DNA of 64,000 bases, taken from contig CM055106.1 in assembly GCA_029204225.1 (NCBI GenBank), positions 10,092,274 through 10,156,273 on the forward strand, read 5' to 3'. Positions within the stretch are counted from its first letter, which is position 1. Each line of letters opens with the position of its first letter. Under the pieces are notes generated by a model. The model saw only the letters and a program-made list of their open reading frames with translations, did no database searches and had not been told where the DNA came from. Below are positions 48,261 through 58,337 of this stretch, in pieces. Source of the DNA: Diphasiastrum complanatum (lineage: Eukaryota > Streptophyta > Lycopodiopsida > Lycopodiales > Lycopodiaceae). A program made the position numbers and the translations under genes.

Positions 48261-49348
48261 CCAAACCAAGCAGGTAACCTTGTCGATGAAGGTGAGATTG
48301 GAGACTCTAGCATCTTCATATCTGCATTGTCATCTAATCAAGATGATTAAGCATGGTATATTGACTCAGGAGCCACAAGACACATGACAGGTAACAAGAA
48401 CTGGTTCAGTAGTTTGAAGGCGTTGGATAATGGGACATCTGTTTCACAAGCAAATGGTGAAGTGTGCATGATCAAGGAGATAGGCACAATTTCAATCCAA
48501 CTGCCTGATGGCAAAAGCAGGATGATCAGGGAGGTATTTTATGTACCAGGTTTGAAGAAAAATCTACTTTCTGTTGGAGTCATTACTGATCAAAAATTGA
48601 AAGTAGAATTCGCCCATGATCGTTGCTTTGTGAAGGATGCGAACCAAAAGTTCAAAGTTATTGCGAATGGAGTAAGAGAGCCCAATACAAAATTGTACAG
48701 GTTAAATGCTACAATCAAGGGGCAACATGGACTTGTATCATCCGTTCCTTCGCAAACTGAGTTGTGGCACAAGAGGCTTGGTCACTTGAACTTGGGAAGC
48801 CTCAATTTGATGAGAAAATTGGAGATGGTAACAGGACTGCCTACCATAGAGGATCACTTGAAATCGATGTGCGAATCTTGTATATATGGGAAGCAGGATC
48901 GAGAGAAGTTCAATAAAGGGGGTGTTGCAAGAGCAAAGAACATCATGGATTTAATCCACACATATTTATGCGGGCCCATGAGGACCATGTCCTTAGGAAA
49001 AGCCTTCTATTTCATGATCTTTATTGATGATATGTCATGTAAGACGTGGATCTACTTCTTGAAGAGGAAATCAGATGCTTTTGATAACTTCCAGAACTTC
49101 AAAAACTTGGTCAAAAATCAAACAGGTAAGAAGATCAAAGTCCTAAGATCCAATAGTGGAGGTGAGTATAAGTCTAATGACTTCAATGATCTTTGTGATC
49201 AATGTGGGATTAAAAGACAATTTACGCAAGCTCATACTCCTGCTCTCAATGGTGTAGCTGAGCGCAAAAATCGTACGATTGTGGAAAGTGCCAGATCTAT
49301 GCTAGCTAAGATGAAATTACCAAAAGATTTTTTGTCAGAAGCATGTAG
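48261..49348 (+). pseudogene. Family C copia protease and integrase, truncated and catalytically altered
   Basis: The frame continues in phase after the gag stop, meets a second TAA near 48351, and gives the protease motif WYIDSGATRHMTG (Asp near 48363). The integrase zinc region follows (HKRLGHLN ... CESCIYGKQ). In the catalytic core the first Asp of 'HTD' is Tyr (TAT, 48963-48965) and the second, in 'RSDNGGEY', is Asn (AAT, 49152-49154); the Glu in NGVAERKN is kept. The integrase should therefore be dead. At 49348 the family A LTR cuts the frame in the middle of integrase. RT and RNase H are missing. Confidence 0.88.
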
Positions 49349-49998
49349 TGTGAAAGATTCAACTAGTTTCATCACATTTTGCAATATTTCCATATTTGGC
49401 ATATTGAGGCCAAAACTTGTTTTAGACTTAGACGTTGACTTTTCAAAGTTCATTAGTCTAAATTTCATTTAAATAAACACTTTTTGAAAGTGTGGGAAAG
49501 ATAGAATGTGAGTTTGAGTAGATTCAATTTGAATAAGTTGGGTACATTGAATCTAGACCCAAAATTGGTAGGGTTAGCATTTTGGTGGGAAAGCCAAGTG
49601 GCCAAATAGGGTTTGGACCTGTTATAAAAGGATGTAACTCATGGAGAGAGTCATCTTCTCTCTTCTCTATCTCATTTCATGCTTATACATGGTTTTCTTG
49701 GGTTCTACTATCCATTGGTGCACTATCTTGGTGATTGCTTGCAATTCTATGTGTAGAATGATCTATATTTGTTATTTTTGGATCCACACGTGTGAAATAC
49801 AGTAGCTTGCTGGTTTTGTACGGACAGCAACAGTACACAATCATTTCATTCAAGTTTGATCAAGTTCTATTAGTGTTTGCATCTCAAATTGTGTGTAGAT
49901 GCTGAGTTTTCTACATTGGTGAAATTGATAGTGTATTTCTCTTTCTAACCAAAGATCATTCAAGTAGATTGGATCTTAAGGATCTGAAATCTTTCACA
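49349..49998 (+). repeat. 5' LTR of family A copia element, inserted in family C
   Basis: It begins TGTGAAAGAT and ends ATCTTTCACA, a 10-bp inverted pair, and sits inside the family C integrase frame. 650 bp. The primer site follows at once. Confidence 0.95.
49623..49630 (+). promoter_or_regulatory. TATA box of family A 5' LTR
   Basis: TATAAAAG at the same relative place as in the LTR at 1294-1947. Confidence 0.6.
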
Positions 49999-50010
49999 TG
50001 GTATCAGAGC
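49999..50010 (+). promoter_or_regulatory. Primer-binding site (initiator tRNA-Met), family A
   Basis: TGGTATCAGAGC directly abuts the LTR end. Confidence 0.95.
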
Positions 50011-50598
50011 TTGTGTTTCAGGTTATGAAGGAGGAAATCAGATCTATCAATGATTTGGTGAAGATATCAAGTCTAGAGCATGCTAGAGAGGATTCTACAC
50101 CAAAATCGGATTTTTTGCTTTTGTAGATTGGATCTTTTGTAGATCAAAACACTAAATAGGTCAATATACTTGTTCAATTCCATTTTTTGAATTCACATGC
50201 TGGATTTGGCCGATTTTTGGATCATTGGTTCAGCCTAAGTGGTGGCTTATAGATTGCATATCAAATTTTCAGCATTTGCATGTAGATTTGGAATAGTCAA
50301 TTTTTTGTGATTTTGTCAAAACCCTAATTTTGATTGTATCTCTAGATAGTGAGGTTGCTGGACTTCATTTGAGTGTGTTTCAATCTTAGGAAGTGGCAAA
50401 AGTCATTAGATTGAGGATAGATCATAGGTTGATCAAGATTCCATGATTCTATGTGTTGATTTGCTTGGATAAGTGCTAGAAGAGAATTTGTGAGATAGTT
50501 TCAAATCTTGGTGATTTCTTTTGAAAGCATTTGTTGTTGTTCAAAGGAGTGCTTTGTGCATTGAAACAGGTTGAAAGAGAAGATCAGGACATTGCTAC

Positions 50599-51435
50599 AT
50601 GGCAACCTCAATTGGAGTCATGTTGGAAGCCAGTGATAGGCTTACCTCAAGTAACTATTCATTATGGAAAGTGAGGATGGAGTCACTTTTTGAGATGAAT
50701 GATGTTTTGGATATTGTTGTAGGTTTGGAGGAGAGACCAGAAACACAACAAGATCAATTGAGGTATGACAAGAGGGCCAAGAAGGCTCTACACATGATAA
50801 AGATGAATGTTACCAATGAACTTCTCAGGGAATTTGGTAAGTGCACATCATCTTTGGAAGCTTGGAATTCATTGAAGAAGCTTTATGAATCCATGTCTAC
50901 TTCTAGAGTGTTGACTCTAAGAAGGCAAATCTTTTCTTGTTTGCAAAAGAATGAAGAAAGTCCAAGTACTTTTGTTTTGAGAATGAAAGCATTGAATGAT
51001 GAGTTAGCTTGCATAGATGAAAGCATTAAGGAAGGAGAGCTTATTCAAGTGATTCTTAGTGGGTTGTTGGATGCTCATGCTAACATTGTTCAAAGTATTG
51101 CTATTCAAAAGACTTTGCCAAGTTTGATGGATCTTCAAGAGATCTTGATCAATGAGGAATATAGGCTTCAAGCAAGAGGTGGATCTACATCGACACTTCA
51201 AGAGGATGCTATGTTCACAAAGGGCAAATTCAAGGGCAAAACCAAAAGCCAGTGGTCTAAAGGGCAAGACCAAGTGGATGCTTCTTCAAGTGGCAAAAAG
51301 AAGGATAGATCAAAGCTCAAGTGCTTCTATTGTGGCATCAAAGGACACTTTGCAAGTGAGTGCTACAAGAAGAAGAGAGATCAAGGAGACAAACAAGGTA
51401 ATCTTACTCTTGATGAGGATGGTTTGGATGTCTAA
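50599..51435 (+). CDS. Family A copia gag
   Basis: An intact 278-aa frame starts 588 bp after the primer site: MATSIGVMLEASDRLTSSNY, then SLWKVRMESLFEMNDVLDIV (gag N-terminal motif), the helical UBN2-type middle (ALHMIKMNVTNELLREFG ... SGLLDAHANIV), a Ser/Lys-rich linker, and the zinc knuckle CFYCGIKGHFASEC (51322-51363). It ends in TAA at 51433-51435, while the protease coding sequence follows in the same frame. As a gag it looks usable: capsid and RNA binding in this family. Confidence 0.88.
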   Translation: MATSIGVMLEASDRLTSSNYSLWKVRMESLFEMNDVLDIVVGLEERPETQQDQLRYDKRAKKALHMIKMNVTNELLREFGKCTSSLEAWNSLKKLYESMSTSRVLTLRRQIFSCLQKNEESPSTFVLRMKALNDELACIDESIKEGELIQVILSGLLDAHANIVQSIAIQKTLPSLMDLQEILINEEYRLQARGGSTSTLQEDAMFTKGKFKGKTKSQWSKGQDQVDASSSGKKKDRSKLKCFYCGIKGHFASECYKKKRDQGDKQGNLTLDEDGLDV

Positions 51436-52925
51436 GATGCAAATGATGATGCTTTTGTGATGTCTTCATGTATGCTTGCTAATGATGGAGATCTAGATCC
51501 TAGGTGGATTGATAGTGGAGCAAGTTCACACATGACCTTTCACAAAGAGTACTTCACTTCTTTGTTGGCATATGGAGATGACAAGAGGTGACCTACATGG
51601 CCAATGATGGTGAGTGTGCAATCAAAGGGATTGGCACAATTTCTATTTCTCTCTCTACAAATAGGAATGTTCATTTGGAGGATGTCTTGTTTATTCCATC
51701 TATTACCAAGAATTTGCTTAGTGTGAGTCAAATGCTAAGTAAGGGCCTCAAGGTGAAGTTTGATGGAGATGCTTGTTTGATCAAAAGGAAGGGTGTCTTG
51801 ATTGGAAAAGGTAAAAGGCAAGGGAAGTTGTTCAAACTTGATGCTTGTGTTATTGCTAACCAAGTTGGATGTGTTGCAAGGGAGCAAATTTATATTCAAG
51901 AGGTTTGGCACAAAAGGATGGGACACCTCAACTTCAAGTCATTGGAGGTAATGGCAAGGAAGAAGGTTGTGATTGGTCTTCCAAGTTCCTTAAGTAATGA
52001 CAAGCATGTTTGTGAGTCTTGTGCTTTGTCTAAGTCACATAGACTACCTTATACTAGATCTATTTCTAGATCTACAAAGCCTTTTCAACTTGTACATTCG
52101 GATATTCATGGATTTACTACAATTAGCAATAGTGGAGCTAAGATGTATGTAACATTCATCGATGATTTTAGTATATTTTGTTGGATCTATCTACTAAAGA
52201 GCAAGGATGAAAAGTATGATGTCTTTGTCAAGTTCAAGAATGCAAGGGAGAACCAATTCTCCACAAAGATCAAGTGCTTGAGAGGTCCACAACAAAATGG
52301 AGTGGCTGAAAGGAAGAATAGAACTTTATGTGAAAGTGCTAAAGCTATGAGGTTAAGTGCTAATCTTGACAAACCATTTTGGGATCAAGCTTTGTTGTGT
52401 GCCAATTTCTTGTGCAATAGGTGGCCGAGTGCTATTTTGGATGGAGGGACACCTTTTGAGATACTATTCAAGAGGAGGCCGAGTGTCAACTTTCTAAGAA
52501 CCTTTGGATGCACATGCTATGTCAACATTACTCTTGATGATAGGACCAAGGAGGATCCATCTTCAAGAAGAGGTATTTTTGTTGGATATAGTGAGGTGAG
52601 TAAAGCCTACAAGGTTTACATTCCTTTTACTAACAAAGTGATTGTTGGTAGAGATGTCATTTTTTATGAGGGAAACATTCCAAAGGTGTCTTCAAGCATG
52701 ATTGATGGTAAAGTAGATGGATCTAACATTCTTGATGTTGATGAGAAGGATTCTACTTTGGATGGTGGTGATGATGGACCTTCATCAAGTCAAAAGCCAA
52801 GGAGAACATCAAGAGAAAGACAAGTACCTTCAAGGCTCACATATGATCAAAAGGCTAAGCAGGTAGTTTCTGGAAATTATGTTGCTTTCCTAACCTCTTT
52901 GGATGAGCCTACAAGTGTAGATTAA
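51436..52925 (+). pseudogene. Family A copia protease and integrase, with an in-frame core deletion
   Basis: Protease motif RWIDSGASSHMTF follows the gag stop in phase; a frameshift near 51585 then moves to the frame 51588-52925. The integrase zinc region is present (HKRMGHLN ... CESCALSKS), followed by LVHSDIHGF (first Asp) and FIDDFSIFCWIYLLKS. At about 52283 the text jumps from TKIKCLR to GPQQNGVAERKNRT: the roughly 30 residues that normally lie between, with the second catalytic Asp, are missing in frame. The GKR-like C-terminal part (RRGIFVGYSEVSKAYKVYIP) is kept. It ends with TAA at 52923-52925. Confidence 0.88.
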
Positions 52926-53377
52926 GCAAGGAAAGGAGAGGAGTGGATCCAAGCAATGGATCTTGAGTATCAAGCTCTTATGAAGAATGGAACATGGATA
53001 TTGGTGGAGTTGCCTAAGGACAAGAAAGCTATTGGATGCAAATGGATCTTCAAGGTAAAGACAAACCAAGATGGATCTATCAACAAGTTCAAGACAAGGT
53101 TAGTGGCAAAAGGATATGCTCAACAACAAGGAATTGACTATGATGAGACCTTTGCACCCGTGGCAAAGATGGTAAGCATTCGAGTCATCATTTCACTTGC
53201 TACACTTTATGGATGGGATCTATGGCAAATGGACATTTCAAATGCATTCTTGAATGGTGATCTTGAGGAGGAAGTATACATGGTGCAACCTGAGAGCTAC
53301 ATCTCATCAACAAAGCCAAATCATGTGTGTCTTCTACAAAAGAGTTTGTATGGCCTTAAGCAAGCACCAAGGCTAGT
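52926..53377 (+). pseudogene. Family A copia reverse transcriptase, 5' part
   Basis: In phase after the stop: EWIQAMDLEYQALMKNGTW, KAIGCKWIFKVKTNQDG, RLVAKGYAQQQGIDYDETFA, then WQMDISNAFLNGDLEEEVYM (first catalytic Asp) and LLQKSLYGLKQAPR. It stops there because element D's partial LTR begins. The YVDD block and RNase H are lost, so the element cannot reverse transcribe itself. Confidence 0.9.
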
Positions 53378-53986
53378 TTTATATTAATTCCAAGGCCCAA
53401 GTCATGTTTATTTTATTTACAACTTTATTTGCGTGCTCATTGGGCCATGGGCTTATACATGCAGGATGCCATGCCCTCGCAACACATTTTGTTGGATGAT
53501 TTTATTTATTTACACTTTGTTGGGAATACCCCCAACATACTGTCAAAATCCTTTGTTTTCCACCCAAATCTTTTTGTCGGCTTCACTGAGGCTAGATCCA
53601 TGAAAGATCAGTCCTCCAGCAGCTCCGCGAATTCTATCTCAAAGATTTAGCTTGTTTCCTCAAAGAAGCTTCTGATCTTCATGATTGTGTATATCAACAT
53701 CCACAGTAGTGATGGCCTCCTCTGGTAGATCGCCCCATCAAATTATCTGGTTATAATGTTGTCTCAGCTGGTTCTTCTGGGTGGATCTATCCTGAAAACT
53801 TTTGCCACTGCGGGTTTATGTGGTGGCTGAGCTGGTACCTTTTTCATTCCACAGCGATCTAGATTCATATGTTGCAGGACCTGCATTCTTGTTACGATTG
53901 GCCTGAGATTTTGACAGTAGTTAAATCTAGTGCAGATCTAACTATTGATCTGGTCTTCAAAGGTTATTCATGCGAGGGTTGGCTGT

Positions 53987-54773
53987 TGTTGCAAATATTT
54001 CTAGTGAGTGCGGTGGCTAGATCTACTTACGGGTGTAGTATAGGGATGTAGAGATTCGTCCACTTTTTAAGTTTCTACAATAAGCTTCAATGAAGATATG
54101 GAGAGGAATGAGAGCACTAAGGCTTACCCAACTAGTGCCTGAAACGGAAATAACGCGAATCAGTAACAACAATAAAAATCCTTGCTAAGGCTTACCCAAC
54201 TAGCAAGGCGACTAGATTAATCCTAGATTAACACCCGAAGGGTAATAAAATGAGATTGCGGCTAATACTAAACAGATAAGCAATAATGAACATTCCACAA
54301 TAAAATCGATGAAAAGGAGACAAGAGGAGGCCCCAGCACCTTCCCTCAGGGAACACAAATGAAATAGAATGATAAATCTCCAAAATAGAGAGCAAGATAG
54401 CTTAATCTCAAAAGTGTTATTTACAATGCAAATACCTCTCCTTTTATGGCAAGGAGGGTCTTCCATAAGTGTCTACTAACTTATGGGACTAATCTGTTCC
54501 TAGCCTTTCTAGAACTTCTAACTTAGGATTTAGAACTTCAATGTTTTTAACTTAGGACAACTTAAGATAAAATATTTCTAATCTTAAGTTTCCTAAGTAT
54601 AAGTTCTAAATCTAAGTTTAAGCTATTTTATTATTATTTAAGCTACTCATGGACTTACAAAACACATGCTATGGCTTGAAGTTTATTGATAGATACTCAT
54701 ACGTGGTCTTACAAAACACATGCCACAGAGTTTTATTATTATTTTATTTTCTCTATGTTAGCACAGTTGCACA
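53987..54773 (-). repeat. 3' LTR (minus sense) of element E
   Basis: Matches 54798-55608 with scattered substitutions and small indels (for example, it lacks a 29-bp phrase present near 55150-55180 in the other copy). Confidence 0.85.
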
Positions 54774-54779
54774 TATGGG

Positions 54780-54796
54780 CCCCGGCAACGGCGCCA
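54780..54796 (-). promoter_or_regulatory. tRNA-Asp primer-binding site of element E
   Basis: TGGCGCCGTTGCCGGGG on the minus strand, 1 bp from the LTR end. It is almost the whole internal domain. Confidence 0.88.
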
Positions 54797-54797
54797 A

Positions 54798-55608
54798 TGT
54801 TGGAAATATTTCTAGTGAGTGCGGTGGCTAGATCTACTTACGGGTGTAGTATAGGGATATAGAGATTCGTCCACTTTTTAAGTTTCTACAATAAGCTTCA
54901 ACAGAGATATAGAGAGGAATGAGAGCACTAAGGCTTATCCAACTAGTGCCTGAAACGGAAATAAAGCTAATTAGTAACAACAATAAAAATCCTTGCTAAG
55001 GCTTACCCAACTAGCAAGGTGACTAGACTAATCCTAGATTAACACCCGAAGGGTAATAAAGTGAGATTGCGGCTTATACTAAACAGATAAGCAATAATGA
55101 ATATGCCACAATAAAACCGATGAAAAGGAGGCAAGAGGAGGTCCGAGCACCTTCCCTCAAGCTATGCACCTTCCCAAAGGGAACACAAATGAAATAGAAT
55201 GATAATTCTCCAAAATAGAGAGCAAGATAGCTTAATCTTAAAAGTGCTATTTACAATGCAAATACCTCTCCTTTTATGGCAAGGAGGGTCTTCCACAGGT
55301 GTCTACTAACTTATGGGACTAATCTGTTCCTAGCCTTTCTAGAACTTCTAACTTAGGATTTAGAACTTCAATTTTCTTAACTTAGGACAACTTAAGATAA
55401 AATATATCTATTCTTAAGTTTCCTAAGTCTAAGTTCTAGATCTAAGTTTAAGCTATTTTATTATTATTTAAGCTTCTACTCATGGACTTACAAAACACAT
55501 GCCATGGCTTGAAGTTTATTGACAAATACTCATACGTGGTCTTACAAAACACATGTCACAGAGTTTTATTATTTTTTTATTTTCTCTGTGTTAGCACAGT
55601 TGCTAACA
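54798..55608 (-). repeat. 5' LTR (minus sense) of element E
   Basis: Plus view TGTTGGAAAT ... GCTAACA. See element E. Confidence 0.85.
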
Positions 55609-56277
55609 GCTGTGCAAAAGTTCTTTCACTGATTTTCAGTCAAAAATCTTGATTTTTCAAAAACTATTGGGAAGTAACTCTCGCAGGGTTTACAGGAGCT
55701 GTATCTGGTATGGATCTAGCTCTAGAAAAGTCTACGAAGGTTAGCTCTCACAGAAAATGAAACTTTCATTGTCTGCAAGGGTTCATAAATATCTTTTTGC
55801 TCTGATCTTTACCAATAATGTGTACTAACTCTCGCAGACTTCATCACTGATATAAAATGACATTTTGAAGTTAATGGGATGGTTTGCGAAAATTACTTGT
55901 GCGAGAATTTGATGGATGCTTTGATTTTAGTGATTTTTAGGACTCAAGTCCAATTTTCTGCTCACTGGAATCAAACTAACCTTCGCAGACTCTTTGTGTC
56001 CTTGTCTCACTGAGATGGAATTTAGAATTCTTTGCGAAGGTTCTTGGCCACTGGATCTAAAAATTTGGGTGTTTGCAAATGGTTTTGTGAATGCATGCCA
56101 AGCCCTTAGAGGCTGTTTTGGGTCTCCACTACCCTCTCACACCTCCTTCGCTAGCTAAGAACAATCCAAGGACAAGAAATCACACAAAACAAGCTAACTT
56201 TACTCAAAATCCGCCTAAAAATACTCTAAAAAAACAAAATCAACTAAAAATGCAACTAAACTAGTTAGTGAAACCTA

Positions 56278-56295
56278 TCCCTAGCACTGGCGCCA
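56278..56295 (-). promoter_or_regulatory. Primer-binding site of element D
   Basis: The minus strand reads TGGCGCCAGTGCTAGGGA, 1 bp from the LTR. It shares TGGCGCC with the tRNA-Asp site and may be a mutated form of it or use a different tRNA. Confidence 0.6.
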
Positions 56296-56296
56296 C

Positions 56297-57113
56297 TGTA
56301 GAGTGTGTAGATATAGTTGGTGAACAACCCTCCGCCTGTCAATAAGGGTTAGATCACTAGATAGGTACCTAACTATGTCAAGATGCTAGTTTTAGATGCT
56401 TCCTACTCTTTTTCCTAACACTACCACTCTTTAACACTACTCTTCCCTACACTAACCACACACACATCATGATTTTAGAGTGAAGGAGGAAGAGAGGAAG
56501 AGAAGAGAGGGAGATTGATAGATAGAAGAAGTAGAGCAAGAGGGAGAGAAAGAGAGTGAGAGAGGGGGTTAGCTCATTTGCTCATTGTGCATGCTAATGA
56601 AAAAACATTAATTAATGAAACAAGAAACATGGAAAATAGAGAGCAAAAGCAAGACACACAAGAGCATTAGCAAGTATTGAATAGCAAATGAGGATGCTTC
56701 TCTCCAAAATGGTAGAGTATCTTCCTTCTCATTAAGCATGAAAATATGATCCAAATGGTGCCTTTTTATGGACGAGGAAGGCCCTTCCCCTGTCTCCTAT
56801 TGGCTATTCCAAGAAAGGTGGGATTGAAATCCACACCCTTCATCAAAAGCACAAACTAATCAATGATTGAGAGAGAAACACACTTCACCTACCACCAATT
56901 GACTTTGACTAATTAATCAAACTTAGGAACTTAAGCTTAAGCTTAACTTTGGCCTTCTACTATTATTTTTAATTACATGGCCCGAAGTCAAGTTTATGCC
57001 AAAATTATTTATTTACAAGTGCTCATTGGGCCATGGGCTTATACATGTAGCATGCCACAACCCTCGCAACTATTTCTATATTTATTTACATCATGTTGGG
57101 AATACCACCAATA
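56297..57113 (-). repeat. 5' LTR (minus sense) of element D
   Basis: 817 bp; plus-view start TGTAGAGTG, end CCACCAATA. It contains a GA-rich tract at about 56480-56570. Confidence 0.65.
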
Positions 57114-57180
57114 GGACCCACGGCCTGAAGTAGTGCCAATCCCTCGGCACTCTGCCGATTTAGTATAGACTCTTCTTCGT

Positions 57181-57847
57181 TGTTGGCTGATTCTGACGAA
57201 TCCCCAAGATACTCGACCAGAGCTACTCAGGATCACCTCTCACCTTAGACCAAGGAGGTCTCTGAGAAGTTGAGACGAACGAAGACTGAGAGCCGAGTAT
57301 GAGAGCCAAGAAATACTAGTTAAGAATGACAAGCAAGAACTGTGTAATCCTCATGGTGAATCTCGAAAGATGGAATGACCATGTAGGAACTAGTATTTCT
57401 AGGCTAACGTAATAAATGCAAGTAGACCCCTCTTAAAAAAAGGAGAGTGAGCCACCTTTTGATGGTGACATCTAGTGGAGAGATAATTTCACTTGTAATT
57501 TGTGTAATGTGAAGATGTCACTAGGATGCCACCTAAGGAGCTCTCTTGCTTATTTAAGAGACTCCCTCTTTGTAGAAGAGAAGCTTTTATAAATGTATCT
57601 ACTTCATGCTGAAATGAGAAGATCTTCCATGAGTTTTGATGTATTCTTGAGTTCCTTGATCATTCTTGTTTCTTGAGTGATGCATTAATGATCTTGCCCT
57701 TCCATTTCCTTTGTGGGTGGTTGTGGATCTTGGTGGCGGATTAGTTTTCTTGCTTTGTGAATTAATGTAGGTTTCAGCATTCTAGTAAACTAAATAGGCT
57801 AGATTTGTGGTGTAAATCTTGCATATCCTCTTACAATTCAGTTATTG
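57181..57847 (+). repeat. Family B LTR, third copy
   Basis: Starts TGTTGGCTGATTC and follows 3678-4382 throughout (TGAGCCACCTTTTGATGGTGA, CTTATTTAAGAG). The sequence after it (to about 57960) also resembles the leader after the first family B 5' LTR, so this is a 5' LTR whose element is cut off. Confidence 0.75.
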
Positions 57848-58337
57848 ACATTTTTGGACTGTCCAAGAATCAAGAAATTAGTGTTTCTTAATCCTTGGAC
57901 TTTCAATATGCTGTCTAGTTTAGTTAGTTTCTTGTTCTTGTTTGTAGGTTAATGTATGTGTTAGATTAGTTTTCAGATTTCATTCAGCAGTTCAGTTCAT
58001 TTTTGCAGCATTAAAGTAGGATCTTCATGCTCGTTTAACTGATTTGTATGTCGATTTCTTGGTTGAACACAATGGCGTGCATGATTGGCTGTCTACGCAT
58101 CTGCTTTCAATGCAAGAGTGACCTATCTGAGTGTCCTCTGATAGGCAGGATATTACTACAATGATTATCATTTCTTCCTGCTTGATTTGGGCCTAAAAAC
58201 AAGAATGTTCACATCCTAGAAAACGCCCAAGAAGCTTGGTAATAGGCAAAAACATAATATGCAAACTAGATAAGAAAGAAGAAGAAGTAGAAGATGTAGT
58301 AGATTCTAAATAATCGAATCTGTAAACATTTGTAGTA
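57848..58337. other. Family B leader remnant, then unassigned DNA
   Basis: Up to about 57960 it resembles 4383-4500. From there to 58337 no gene or repeat is recognised. Confidence 0.4.

Larger units (their letters stand above)
53982..55613 (-). mobile_element. Element E: two LTRs around a 24-bp interior holding only the primer site
   Basis: Direct repeats 53987-54773 (787 bp) and 54798-55608 (811 bp) start TGTTG(C/G)AAATATTTC in plus view. They are separated only by bases 54774-54797, which contain CCCCGGCAACGGCGCCA, the inverse of a tRNA-Asp primer site. The element is flanked by GCTGT on both sides (53982-53986 and 55609-55613), a 5-bp target duplication, so it inserted as a unit or was reduced after insertion. 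Orientation is minus by the primer site. There is no polypurine tract and no gene. Confidence 0.88.
53378..57113 (-). mobile_element. Element D: gypsy-type LTR element (minus), interrupted by element E
   Basis: In plus view the right LTR is 56297-57113 and a truncated left LTR is about 53378-53537. They share the phrase CATTGGGCCATGGGCTTATACATG and the end TTGTTGGGAATACC. A primer-like site (TGGCGCCAGTGCTAGGGA on the minus strand) lies at 56278-56295, next to the right LTR. The interior (53538-53981 and 55614-56277) has no recognised coding sequence. The 3' LTR (minus sense) is cut where it meets the family A RT. Confidence 0.7.

Noticed and set aside
53400-57110. Element D as a complete element with two LTRs
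   Set aside because: Its left LTR is only about 160 bp of an 817-bp LTR, so the element is truncated.
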